Assembly (NCBI GenBank): GCA_002418765.1
Contig: DIET01000022.1
Location: forward strand, 1 to 60,620
DNA from: Peptococcaceae bacterium UBA5767
GTDB lineage: Bacteria; Bacillota; TC1; UBA5767
Length of the DNA: 60,620 bases
Direction of reading: 5' to 3'
Shown: positions 8,155 through 16,042 of the stretch, piece by piece
How positions within the stretch are numbered: the stretch's first letter is position 1
How the letters are laid out: every line of letters starts with the position of its first letter
Translations under genes and position numbers: made by a program
Notes under the pieces: model-generated
Databases searched by the model: none
Told to the model about the DNA's origin: nothing
What the model saw: only the letters and a program-made list of their open reading frames with translations

Positions 8155-10069
8155 AGATGTCCAAATTCTGCACTCTTTTGGCATTTTCCTGAATAAAATC
8201 CCGTCTGGGCTCTACCTTGTCTCCCATGAGTATGGTGAAAATTTCATCAGCTTCAATCGCGTCTTCAATGCCAACCTGCAACAGAGTTCTCTTTTCCGGG
8301 TCCATGGTGGTATCCCAAAGTTGCTCTGGATTCATCTCACCGAGACCTTTGTAGCGCTGAATATTGACCCTATCCGAATCCATCTCTTTGTAAATCACAC
8401 TCATTTCTTCATCAGAATAGGCATACACCTCGGTTTTGCCTTTTTTGAGCTTAAACAATGGTGGTTGGGCAATATAAACATATCCCTGTTCTACCAGCGG
8501 CTTCATATAGCGATAAAAGAACGTAAGCAACAAGGTACGAATATGTGCGCCATCCACATCCGCGTCTGTCATAATGATGGTCTTGTGATAACGGGCTTTT
8601 TCAATATTGAATTCATCGCCAATCCCTGTCCCGAAAGCAGTAATCATGGCACGAATTTCATCATTGTTTAATATCTTATCCATTCTGGCTTTCTCTACAT
8701 TGATAATTTTCCCCTTCAAGGGCAAAATGGCCTGAAAACTCCGGTCCCTGCCCTGTTTGGCTGAACCGCCTGCAGAGTCACCCTCCACGATATAGATCTC
8801 ACACATAGAAGGATCCTTGATTGAACAATCAGCGAGTTTGCCGGGCAAACTAGAAATCTCCAATGCGCTTTTTCGCCGTGTCAATTCTCGGGCCTTTCTG
8901 GCTGCTGTTCGGGCTCTGGAGGAAATAATGGATTTTTCAATGATTTTTTTGCCTATTGCTGGATTTTCTTCCAGAAACGTAGCTAGGGTCTCGCCCATCA
9001 CCGTCTCTACAATACTGCGGACCTCGGAATTGCCCAGTTTTGTTTTGGTTTGTCCCTCAAACTGAGGATCCTTCACTTTCACCGAGATCACTGTAGTGAT
9101 CCCTTCTCGGATATCTTCCCCCGTCAATTTAATTTTGTTATCTCTAATCAGGTTTTTCTTTTCTGCATAACTGTTCATGACGCGGGTCAGCGCTGCCTTA
9201 AAGCCGATTTCATGCATCCCACCCTCTGTGGTATGAATATTGTTGGCATAGGATAGGATGTTTTCGATGTATCCATCATGGTAGCCAATGGCCACTTCGA
9301 CATCGGTTCCATCTTTCTCTGCATGCATATAAATCGGTTTTTTATAAAGAACATCTTTATTGCGGTTCAAATGCGACACGAAATCCACAATACCGCCCTC
9401 ATGGCAAAATTCTTCCTTGCTTCCATCCCGCTCATCTTTCAAAATAATGCGTAATCCCTTGTTTAAATAGGATAACTCCCTCAATCGGTGTGACAATGTT
9501 TCAAAATCATAAAGAACTTCATCAAAGATATCGGCGTCTGCCTTGAAGCGTATTTCCGTCCCCGTTCCCTTGCATTGACCGATGGTTTCCAATGTGGAAG
9601 TGGTTTTGCCTCTGGCAAAGGTCTGATGATAAATCTTGTCATCCCTTTTTACCTTGACTTCAAGCCATTCCGAGAGAGCATTCACCACGGACATACCTAC
9701 ACCATGCAGTCCTCCCGACACCTTGTATCCGCCACCACCAAATTTGCCACCAGCATGCAATATGGTCAACGCAACTTCCACTGCAGGTTTTTTTAGTTTG
9801 GGATGCATATCAACTGGAATACCCCGGCCATTGTCCTGCACTTTTATAATATTATCTTGTTCAATGGTCACTTCGATTTTTTCACAATAACCAGCCAATG
9901 CTTCATCAATACTATTGTCCACAATTTCATAGACCAAATGGTGCAATCCTCGGGCACTGGTGGTACCAATATACATCCCTGGTCTTTTTCTTACTGCTTC
10001 GAGTCCTTCCAAGACTTGAATCTGACTTGCATTGTATGAATTATCCTGAACCGTCTTCTTGGATGCCAT
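8153..10069 (-). CDS. gyrB: DNA gyrase subunit B
   Basis: ATPase subunit of gyrase. In order: the GHKL ATP site with DNSIDEALAG, DNGRGIPVD and GGLHGVGMSVVNALS; the transducer domain; and a Toprim domain with EGDSAGGSAKQGRDR and PLKGKIINVEKA. It ends in the conserved QRYKGLGEMNPEQLWDTT segment and GD-x-VEPRR region. The 638-residue length is typical of Firmicutes GyrB, which lacks the extra proteobacterial insert. The ATG follows AGAGGAA. It is preceded by its own extended -10 promoter and by the recF terminator, so it is a separate transcription unit from dnaA-recF. Confidence 0.98.
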   Translation of the reverse strand: MASKKTVQDNSYNASQIQVLEGLEAVRKRPGMYIGTTSARGLHHLVYEIVDNSIDEALAGYCEKIEVTIEQDNIIKVQDNGRGIPVDMHPKLKKPAVEVALTILHAGGKFGGGGYKVSGGLHGVGMSVVNALSEWLEVKVKRDDKIYHQTFARGKTTSTLETIGQCKGTGTEIRFKADADIFDEVLYDFETLSHRLRELSYLNKGLRIILKDERDGSKEEFCHEGGIVDFVSHLNRNKDVLYKKPIYMHAEKDGTDVEVAIGYHDGYIENILSYANNIHTTEGGMHEIGFKAALTRVMNSYAEKKNLIRDNKIKLTGEDIREGITTVISVKVKDPQFEGQTKTKLGNSEVRSIVETVMGETLATFLEENPAIGKKIIEKSIISSRARTAARKARELTRRKSALEISSLPGKLADCSIKDPSMCEIYIVEGDSAGGSAKQGRDRSFQAILPLKGKIINVEKARMDKILNNDEIRAMITAFGTGIGDEFNIEKARYHKTIIMTDADVDGAHIRTLLLTFFYRYMKPLVEQGYVYIAQPPLFKLKKGKTEVYAYSDEEMSVIYKEMDSDRVNIQRYKGLGEMNPEQLWDTTMDPEKRTLLQVGIEDAIEADEIFTILMGDKVEPRRDFIQENAKRVQNLDI

Positions 10070-10100
10070 ATTTATTCCTCTTTCTTGTGAATTCTCATCA

Positions 10101-10109
10101 ATTATACCA
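10101..10109 (-). promoter_or_regulatory. Extended -10 promoter of gyrB
   Basis: TGGTATAAT on the minus strand (TATAAT at 10101-10106, TGG at 10107-10109). The best -35 is only CTGAAA-like at 18 bases. It lies between the recF terminator and gyrB, about 32 bases before the start codon. Confidence 0.6.
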
Positions 10110-10135
10110 CAAAATGAACGACAATTTCAGTACAG

Positions 10136-10170
10136 AAAAAAAACACTTCCATCGTTTCGATCAAAGTGTT
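10136..10170 (-). terminator. Rho-independent terminator of recF
   Basis: Immediately after the recF TAA the minus strand reads AACACTT, then a GATCG-AAA-CGAT inner stem, then AAGTGTT followed by eight T. This is a classic intrinsic terminator closing the dnaA-dnaN-yaaA-recF series. Confidence 0.85.
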
Positions 10171-11265
10171 TTATATGATTTTCCCGTCTTTTATAATGAA
10201 TTCTTCAAAATGCAGAGTCTGGCTTCGCATATCTTCTGCATCTGTACAAGTAATGAACGTCTGAATGTTTTGATTTACCAACCGAAGCAAACTTTCTCTG
10301 CGCGTACCATCCAGTTCCGACAGGACATCATCCAACAATAATACAGGATATTCACCTTCGTGAAACTGGATATAATCCGCTTCTGCCATTTTTAAACTCA
10401 AGGCTACAGTACGTTGCTGGCCTTGTGATCCATACGTTTTCGCAGAATGTCCATCGATGGTGAGCTCTAGATCATCGCGGTGAGGACCGAGGGTACTGTA
10501 GCCTCGATTGACATCTTCTTGTCTTCGCTCTTGTAGGGCTTTAAGATAGTCTTTTTCTGTCAAGCCACATACATCCCCTGGTAGATTGCAGAGATATCTC
10601 AGGGACAATTTTTCCTTACCATCGGTCAATTGATCATGTGCCTTGGCAGCCAATGGATTTAGCTTGTCCAATATGGCCAGACGGCGTTGGAGAATAAATA
10701 AACCACAAACAGCCAGCTGATCATCGTAGACCTGTAATAAGTCATCTTCTTCGTAACGTTGCCTCATTGTTTTCAATACATGATTTCTTTGCTGAATGAT
10801 TTTTTTGTATCGATACAATTCTCGAGCGTATTGTCTATCGGTCTGTATGAGTTCATCGTCTAAGAATTTTCGTCTATGGTCTGGTGATCCTTTCACCAAC
10901 GCCAGATCTTCCGGTGAAAAGATAACCGTTAAAAACGTGCCTGCCAGTTGATCCAAAGATTGGAGGGGTGTCTCATCCAAGAGCACTGTTTTTTTCCCCT
11001 CATGATACGTCAATGTGATTGTATGTTTTTCATTCTTTTGGGAAACAATGGCTTTGATACGGAAATAAGGCTGCTCCCAACGCATTAGTTCTTTATCCTT
11101 ATTGTGGCGATATGAACAAGCTCGGCTTAAATAATAAATAGCATCTAAAAAATTGCTTTTCCCTTGTGCATTTTCACCTTGAAAAACATTGATGTTTTCA
11201 CCAAACATACAATCCTGGGAAGCATAATTGGTAAAATTTTGCAGATAGATGCGCTCTAATCTCAT
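10171..11265 (-). CDS. recF: DNA replication and repair protein RecF
   Basis: SMC-like ATPase that helps load RecA at gaps. Visible are Walker A GENAQGKSN at the N-terminus, the signature region YGSQGQQRTVALSLKMAE, and Walker B PVLLLDDVLSELD near the C-terminus. The 364-residue length is standard. Its ATG overlaps the stop of the S4-domain gene by four bases (ATGA), so the two are translationally coupled, as in the common dnaA-dnaN-yaaA-recF order. Confidence 0.97.
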   Translation of the reverse strand: MRLERIYLQNFTNYASQDCMFGENINVFQGENAQGKSNFLDAIYYLSRACSYRHNKDKELMRWEQPYFRIKAIVSQKNEKHTITLTYHEGKKTVLLDETPLQSLDQLAGTFLTVIFSPEDLALVKGSPDHRRKFLDDELIQTDRQYARELYRYKKIIQQRNHVLKTMRQRYEEDDLLQVYDDQLAVCGLFILQRRLAILDKLNPLAAKAHDQLTDGKEKLSLRYLCNLPGDVCGLTEKDYLKALQERRQEDVNRGYSTLGPHRDDLELTIDGHSAKTYGSQGQQRTVALSLKMAEADYIQFHEGEYPVLLLDDVLSELDGTRRESLLRLVNQNIQTFITCTDAEDMRSQTLHFEEFIIKDGKII

Positions 11266-11492
11266 AAATCGCCAGAATTCTCCCCTATGACTTCAATCGG
11301 TTCTGCGTAACCCGCAATGGTCACCACATCATGTGGATAAATCTTCTTCTTTCGCTCCAAAACCCGTTGCCCTTGGACAAATACTTGACCAGTAGAAATC
11401 AACATTTTTGCTTCTCCTCCACTGGAGACCACTTGGGCCCATTTTAACAGAGCATCCAGAGCAATCCAGGGTGTTTCAATTTTCTGTTTCAT
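11262..11492 (-). CDS. yaaA: S4-domain RNA-binding protein YaaA
   Basis: A 76-residue protein consisting of one S4 fold (LLKWAQVVSSGGEAKMLI ... VFVQGQRVLERKKKI). The small S4 proteins of this locus are thought to bind RNA or ribosomal particles; their exact role is not settled. It overlaps dnaN by one base (TGATG) and recF by four. Position between dnaN and recF supports the assignment. Confidence 0.9.
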   Translation of the reverse strand: MKQKIETPWIALDALLKWAQVVSSGGEAKMLISTGQVFVQGQRVLERKKKIYPHDVVTIAGYAEPIEVIGENSGDL

Positions 11493-12622
11493 CAGCTCAA
11501 CCGGATAGGCAGAACCAAGAATAAAGATTGATCTTGTCCATCGACAGGACGAAGAATCCCCGGGCTTAGCTCTGTGGTAAGATCAATTACAATTTCTTCT
11601 GTATCAATCACCCGCAATACATCCAGAAGATATCGGGCATTGAAACCAATATCTAAGGTTTTTCCCTCTAAAAAAACAGGAATCATTTCTTCGAGTTCTC
11701 CAATTTGTGAAGATTTGCTGGAAATATCCATGACCTCTTCTTGGATGGAAAGTTTTACCGTATTGTGCTTTCGTTTGCTGAGATCATCTCGTGACAATAA
11801 TGATGCTCTTTCCAGAGAATCATTCAATTCTTTTCGTAAAACCCGCACTCTGGTTGTAAATTCTTCTGGGATCACCTGTTTGTAATTCACAAATTTTCCC
11901 TCAATAAGTCTGGATGTGATTTTGATATGATCCGCCTCAAAGAGAATTTTGTTTTTATCCAAATATATCGTGACTTCCCCTTCATCCATATTAAAAATAC
12001 GGCTGATCTCAATCAAACTTTTGCTGGGAATAATAATGGATGTATTAAAGTCTGACGGTTCCTTGTCCAATCGCACCTCTGTATAGGCCAAACGATGGGT
12101 ATCGGTCGCTACCAATTTCAATAAATTGCCATCCGTGATTTCCAACAAAATACCGGTAAAAATCGGTCTCGTGTAATCGCTTGAAGCAGCTATGGAAACA
12201 TTGCGAATCGCTGCAATCAGCTTGTCTTTGGGCAAAGATAACATATTTTTCTCTTCGAATTGCTGCAAAGGAGGAAATTCATCTGCACTGAAAGCATTGA
12301 GCATCACTTCTGATTTTCCATACCCTATTCGAATCTGACCATTGTCTCCCTCTTCAATATGTAGTTCAATATTAGGAAGTTTTTTAACCAATTCCACAAA
12401 ATACCTTGCTGGTAATACAGTGGAGCCATTTTCTGATACATTGGCAGAAAGAACACACTCAATACCAATCTCCAAATCTGTGGCTTTAAGAATAATGTTT
12501 TGATCTTTGGATTCCATATAAATGCCAGACAAAATAGGTGGCAAAACGGATTTGGTGGATATGGCACGTTGAACGATTTGCACACCTTCTAAAAAAGAAG
12601 CTTGATCTATGGAAAATTTCAT
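11492..12622 (-). CDS. dnaN: DNA polymerase III beta subunit (sliding clamp)
   Basis: Ring clamp that tethers the replicative polymerase. The 376 residues form three repeated clamp domains. Recognisable parts are MKFSIDQASFLEGVQ at the start, DLEIGIE, SSDYTRPIFTGI between domains 1 and 2, and the C-terminal LVLPIRLS, where the usual clamp ending is LPIR or MPMR. The ATG follows TAGGAGA. It lies downstream of dnaA across a 150-base gap that carries DnaA boxes. Confidence 0.97.
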   Translation of the reverse strand: MKFSIDQASFLEGVQIVQRAISTKSVLPPILSGIYMESKDQNIILKATDLEIGIECVLSANVSENGSTVLPARYFVELVKKLPNIELHIEEGDNGQIRIGYGKSEVMLNAFSADEFPPLQQFEEKNMLSLPKDKLIAAIRNVSIAASSDYTRPIFTGILLEITDGNLLKLVATDTHRLAYTEVRLDKEPSDFNTSIIIPSKSLIEISRIFNMDEGEVTIYLDKNKILFEADHIKITSRLIEGKFVNYKQVIPEEFTTRVRVLRKELNDSLERASLLSRDDLSKRKHNTVKLSIQEEVMDISSKSSQIGELEEMIPVFLEGKTLDIGFNARYLLDVLRVIDTEEIVIDLTTELSPGILRPVDGQDQSLFLVLPIRLS

Positions 12623-12772
12623 GGCAGTCTCCTATCTTTCTTCTTGTATAAATATAGTCTTAGTAGTATGGCCTGTTGGTTTGTTGAAAAAAAGGATGAG
12701 CCGTTCGGCCATAGGCTTTTTATTGTGGATAAACTGTGGATAAATAGGATAAGTTTTGGCTTTTATCCACAG
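12623..12772 (-). other. oriC, dnaA-dnaN part: DnaA boxes and putative DnaA-trio
   Basis: Three perfect DnaA boxes (TTATCCACA or complement) lie at 12724-12732, 12735-12743 and 12763-12771. Toward dnaN comes a GC-rich GCCGTTCGGC dyad, then GGCC (12670-12673), then a plus-strand triplet run TAG TCT TAG TAG TAT (12655-12669) next to an AT-rich stretch. This resembles the DnaA-trio/unwinding element of Bacillus oriC, although the distance from the nearest box (about 54 bases) is longer than in Bacillus. The region also carries the dnaN ribosome site. Confidence 0.65.
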
Positions 12773-14149
12773 TTAGGTGTTTTTAATTTGTTTCTCCAAT
12801 GTTTTCACAATATTTTTAAGATCGCGATTTTCTTTCACTTCACTACCAATTTTATCACAAGCATGAATCACAGTTGTGTGATCCCTACCACCAAATTCTT
12901 CTCCAATTTTTGGAAGCGACAAATCGGTCATTTCCCGGGACAAATACATGGCGATTTGCCGGGGAAATGAAATCGTGCGTGTGCGTTTTTTACTCTGAAA
13001 ATCCTCTGATCTCAGATTATAGTATTCTCCCACTACCTCAATAATCCGATGAATATTGATTTGAGCTGCTTTGTGTGAAAGCATGACATCCTTCAGAGCA
13101 ATCCCCACAATCTCATCAGTGATATCTTCTGTAGGTATATGATTGATTTGTGAATAGGCAACTACGCGAACCAAAGCTCCTTCCAATTCTCGTATATTGG
13201 TGCGAATCCGTTCTGCAATGGATGAAAGAACTTTGTCGGTTAGAATATAATCTTCTAAATCAGCCTTTTTTCTCAGAATCGCTACCCTGGTTTCAAAATC
13301 CGGGGTCTGAATATCTGTAATCAAACCCCATTCGAAACGGGAACGTAATCTGTCTTCTAAGGTAGGAATATCTTTGGGTGGTCGATCACTGGAGATCACA
13401 ATCTGTTTGCTGGCTTCATGCAAAGCATTAAACGTATGAAAAAATTCTTCTTGGGTCCCTTCTTTTTTGGCCAAAAACTGAATGTCATCGATTAAGAGGA
13501 CATCAATATTGCGGTATTTATTACGAAATTTTTCCGGGGTTCCATTTTTGATGGAGCTGATCAATTCATTGGTAAATTTTTCAGTGGAAACATACAAGAC
13601 GGTGGCCTTTGGACTACGAGATAGGACCAAATGTCCAATGGCATGCATGAGATGTGTTTTCCCTAAGCCAACGCCACCATAAATGAACAAAGGGTTGTAG
13701 GCTTTGGCGGGTGTTTCCGCAACTGCCAAACAAGCTGCATGCGTAAAACGGTTGCTGTTTCCCACCACGAAAGTATCAAATGTATACTTGGATTGAAGAA
13801 AGGATGGTTTGGTTTGGGATGGTTTGGTGTCGGTAATATTGTTTTTTTGTTCTGTCCCTTTTTTCTTTTCTTGTAGGTATTCATCAGAACCCACGGGTAT
13901 GAATCGAACCTCAACCGACATCTTCAGGATGTTTTCCAAAATGCCAGTGATGAGATTACTGAAACGTTCATCCAACCAGTTGGCCGCAAAATCATTGTGG
14001 CAAGAAACAGTAGCCATGTTTTCTTCTACGGAAATGAGTTGGGTTTTGTCGAACCAGGTCTTAAAGGTGGCCTCGGCAATGTCTTCTTTGATAAGGGATA
14101 AAGCAGTATCCCAGATTTCTGACAATGGATTGTGTTGGGTAGACGACAT
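12773..14149 (-). CDS. dnaA: Chromosomal replication initiator DnaA
   Basis: Origin-binding AAA+ initiator. Domain I covers residues 1 to about 85 and is followed by a poorly conserved Lys/Gln/Thr-rich linker. The AAA+ domain has Walker A GGVGLGKTHL and Walker B VLLIDDIQFL. The C-terminal domain IV carries the box-binding signature GGRDHTTVIHACDKI. I start at the ATG 14147-14149 (MSSTQHNPLSEIW, 458 residues) because GGAGGT sits 7 bases upstream. A longer in-frame version begins within the DnaA-box region and is unlikely. DnaA boxes flank the gene on both sides, which suggests autoregulation. Confidence 0.98.
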   Translation of the reverse strand: MSSTQHNPLSEIWDTALSLIKEDIAEATFKTWFDKTQLISVEENMATVSCHNDFAANWLDERFSNLITGILENILKMSVEVRFIPVGSDEYLQEKKKGTEQKNNITDTKPSQTKPSFLQSKYTFDTFVVGNSNRFTHAACLAVAETPAKAYNPLFIYGGVGLGKTHLMHAIGHLVLSRSPKATVLYVSTEKFTNELISSIKNGTPEKFRNKYRNIDVLLIDDIQFLAKKEGTQEEFFHTFNALHEASKQIVISSDRPPKDIPTLEDRLRSRFEWGLITDIQTPDFETRVAILRKKADLEDYILTDKVLSSIAERIRTNIRELEGALVRVVAYSQINHIPTEDITDEIVGIALKDVMLSHKAAQINIHRIIEVVGEYYNLRSEDFQSKKRTRTISFPRQIAMYLSREMTDLSLPKIGEEFGGRDHTTVIHACDKIGSEVKENRDLKNIVKTLEKQIKNT

Positions 14150-14317
14150 GTAGTGACCTCCAATAAATAATCCACAATATTTAGTCAATAGCTGTGGATA
14201 ACCAGTTTTGTTCTTGTGGCCCATAAATTTCATCCACAGATTAATCCACGGAATGATGAAACAGTTTGGGTGAGTGATATATCTAGGTAATGGTGTTGAT
14301 CATGATAGAATCCAGAA

Positions 14318-14404
14318 AAATAAAAAAGCCCTATGCTTGATAATATAAGGTTATTGGCAGATGGAAGAAGATAAAAAATTTCGAAATCATGGGGAATAGG
14401 GTTT
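14318..14404 (-). terminator. Possible attenuator or small RNA end in dnaA leader
   Basis: On the minus strand AAACCCTAT (14396-14404) can pair with ATAGGGCTT (14326-14334) with one mismatch, across a 61-base loop. A TTTTTATTTTT tract follows. Transcripts from the putative dnaA promoter at 14428 would run into this structure and could end after about 100 bases, about 170 bases before the dnaA start codon. Confidence 0.4.
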
Positions 14405-14427
14405 CATGGAGCGTAACCTGTAAAAAC

Positions 14428-14436
14428 AGTATAGCA
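14428..14436 (-). promoter_or_regulatory. Putative dnaA promoter (extended -10)
   Basis: TGCTATACT on the minus strand (TATACT at 14428-14433, TGC at 14434-14436), with TGGATA as a 4/6 -35 match at 17 bases. A perfect DnaA box (14450-14458) overlaps the -35 region, an arrangement that would allow repression by DnaA. Confidence 0.5.
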
Positions 14437-14530
14437 AGGTTATCTGAATTTATCCACAAATTCAACAAAAAATCAGACAAGAAAATGTGTATAAGGATAA
14501 CGTTATCCACAGATGTTCTTGTTTTTTTTA

Positions 14531-14559
14531 TTGACAGATAAAGGATTACTGCATATAAT
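14531..14559 (+). promoter_or_regulatory. Consensus sigma-A promoter of rpmH-rnpA
   Basis: Perfect TTGACA (14531-14536), exactly 17 bases, perfect TATAAT (14554-14559). It is 56 bases before the rpmH start codon and is a full consensus promoter. The DnaA box at 14503-14511 lies just upstream. Confidence 0.9.
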
Positions 14560-14614
14560 TTTGGCATATGTCTTATCAAAGTAATGAAGTAAATTAGGAT
14601 AGGGGGGAATCAAA

Positions 14615-14749
14615 TTGAAACGGACTTATCAACCTAACAATAGGAAACATAAAAAAGTTCATGGCTTTAGAAGTAGAATGAGTTCAGCAAGTGGCAGAAC
14701 CATCATCAGAAAGAGAAGAGCAAAAGGTAGAAAGAAACTTTCAGCATAA
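14615..14749 (+). CDS. rpmH: Ribosomal protein bL34
   Basis: A 44-residue, very basic protein of the large ribosomal subunit. It reads MKRTYQPNNRKHKK, then HGFRSRMSS, then GRTIIRKRRAKGRK, all hallmarks of L34. The start codon is TTG (14615-14617) behind AGGGGGG. The short length and TTG start make it easy to miss. It is first in the rpmH-rnpA-yidD-yidC-jag cluster and directly downstream of oriC. Confidence 0.97.
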   Translation: MKRTYQPNNRKHKKVHGFRSRMSSASGRTIIRKRRAKGRKKLSA

Positions 14750-14769
14750 GGCCGCATATGTGGCCTTTT
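14748..14769 (+). terminator. Hairpin between rpmH and rnpA
   Basis: AAGGCCGC-ATAT-GTGGCCTT forms an 8-base-pair stem with a 4-base loop and one G:U pair, starting in the rpmH stop codon and followed by TTCCTTTA. It is probably a partial terminator or processing site that lets L34 be made in excess over RNase P protein. Confidence 0.65.
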
Positions 14770-14796
14770 CCTTTATAGGCTGAATAGGGAGGCAGG

Positions 14797-15153
14797 ATGC
14801 TACAACCAGAGCATAGACTTACAAAACCCAGAGAATTTTCTGTATTGTATCATCATGGTAGCAAGGAAGTGGGTAAGCATCTGGTAATCTATTATCTGAA
14901 AAAGAACCAGGCTGTCAATCGTTTTGGTTTTATTGTTTCAAAAAAAGTGGGCAATGCAGTGGTCAGAAACCGTATCAAGCGAAAGCTGCGAGAGATCGTA
15001 CGGCATCACCCAGTGATGCATCAAAAAGGTTTTGATATGGTGCTGATCGCCAGATCGAATTGTGTGGATGCCGATTATCAGCGTATTGCTGCCGATGCCC
15101 ATGCTTTATTTGCCAGAATTGGTTTTAGCAAAGAGAGTGATTTTCATGATTAA
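14797..15153 (+). CDS. rnpA: Ribonuclease P protein component
   Basis: Protein subunit that helps the RNase P RNA bind precursor tRNA. The 118 residues carry the family motif RNRIKRKLRE and the preceding GFIVSKKVGNAVVR strand. GGGAGG precedes the ATG. The end overlaps yidD by 8 bases. Confidence 0.97.
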   Translation: MLQPEHRLTKPREFSVLYHHGSKEVGKHLVIYYLKKNQAVNRFGFIVSKKVGNAVVRNRIKRKLREIVRHHPVMHQKGFDMVLIARSNCVDADYQRIAADAHALFARIGFSKESDFHD

Positions 15154-15355
15154 ATATTTACTGGTTGCCCTGATTCGATTCTATCAGAAAGCTATATCAC
15201 CATTTTTACAGCCACGATGTCGTTATTACCCGACATGTTCGCATTATGCTATTATGGCCATCGAAAAATATGGAGCCATCAAAGGCACACGCAAAGCCAT
15301 ATGGCGAATTATCCGCTGTAATCCTTTTTCCAAAGGTGGCGTAGATTATCCCTAA
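15146..15355 (+). CDS. yidD: Membrane protein insertion efficiency factor YidD
   Basis: A 69-residue protein with an amphipathic N-terminus (MIKYLLVALIRFYQKAISP) and the Cys motif RCRYYPTCSHYA, then CNPFSKGG. It assists YidC-mediated membrane insertion. I place the start at 15146, inside the end of rnpA (8-base overlap), because upstream in-frame residues are just rnpA in another frame. The gene order rnpA-yidD-yidC is conserved. Confidence 0.95.
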   Translation: MIKYLLVALIRFYQKAISPFLQPRCRYYPTCSHYAIMAIEKYGAIKGTRKAIWRIIRCNPFSKGGVDYP

Positions 15356-15376
15356 GGAGGTGAGCTGCTTTACGCA

Positions 15377-16042
15377 GTGACAATGACCAATTTCTTTTTA
15401 AGCATTATCGATGGGCTTTATGCCTTTACCGTATCCATTGGGATACCCAGTCATGGGTTGGCTATCATTCTTATTTCCATCATCGTCAAAGTGGTGATGT
15501 TTCCATTAACCAGAATGCAAGCCAAATCGATGAAAGCGATGCAGGAACTGCAACCCAAAATCGATAAAATCAAGAAACAGTACAGCAATGACAAAGAGAA
15601 ACTGAATGTGGAAACGGCTAAGTTATATCAAGAAAATAAAGTGAACCCTATGGCCAGCTGTCTTCCTTTGTTGCTTCAATTTCCCATCATCATCGCTTTA
15701 TTTAGTGCCATGAGGGCTTATTTCGTGCCAGAATTGAATGCAGGTTTTTTCTGGATTCCAAATTTAGGAGAACCTGATTTGTGGATTTTGCCGATATTGG
15801 CAGGATTGTCTACCTTTGTGCAGCAGAAAGTAACCATGGCTGGACAGACGCAGACGGGAAGTCAAGCTTCACAGCAGAAAACTATGCTCTATATCATGCC
15901 TGTCTTTATGGCGTGGATCAGTAGGAGTTTTCCTGCAGGTTTGGCGTTGTATTGGTTTATGTACAACGTAATCAGTACGATTGAACAATTGTTTATTCAA
16001 GGAAAATTGAAATGGAAACGTGGAGAGGAGACAGCCAAATAA
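15377..16042 (+). CDS. yidC: Membrane insertase YidC/Oxa1 family
   Basis: Inserts proteins into the cytoplasmic membrane. This is the short Gram-positive form (221 residues) without the periplasmic domain and without an obvious lipobox. There are about five hydrophobic segments. The cytoplasmic charged loop (MQAKSMKAMQELQPKIDKIKKQ region, residues about 48-75) and NPMASCLPLLLQFPIIIALF are typical. Start is GTG at 15377 or ATG at 15383. The AAGGAGG at 15354-15360 is unusually far away (16 or 22 bases), with a small CTGC/GCAG dyad between them that might bring it closer. The stop overlaps the jag start by one base. Confidence 0.93.
   Translation: MTMTNFFLSIIDGLYAFTVSIGIPSHGLAIILISIIVKVVMFPLTRMQAKSMKAMQELQPKIDKIKKQYSNDKEKLNVETAKLYQENKVNPMASCLPLLLQFPIIIALFSAMRAYFVPELNAGFFWIPNLGEPDLWILPILAGLSTFVQQKVTMAGQTQTGSQASQQKTMLYIMPVFMAWISRSFPAGLALYWFMYNVISTIEQLFIQGKLKWKRGEETAK

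Larger units (their letters stand above)
14150..14614. other. oriC, rpmH-dnaA part: DnaA box cluster
   Basis: Non-coding 465 bases between divergent dnaA and rpmH. Perfect boxes (TTATCCACA or complement) are at 14193-14201, 14450-14458 and 14503-14511, and a TTATACACA-type box (complement) is at 14486-14494. One-mismatch boxes are at 14168-14176 (TAATCCACA) and 14230-14238 (TCATCCACA), with a weaker one at 14242-14250. A perfect 14-base palindrome GGATAACGTTATCC lies at 14495-14508 between boxes. AT-rich stretches follow. Together with the dnaA-dnaN boxes this is a bipartite origin. The dnaA and rpmH promoters lie inside it. Confidence 0.85.

Noticed and set aside
14331..14579. 82-codon minus-strand frame in the dnaA-rpmH gap
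   Set aside because: It runs through DnaA boxes and the rpmH promoter, has no ribosome site and its translation resembles random AT-rich sequence.
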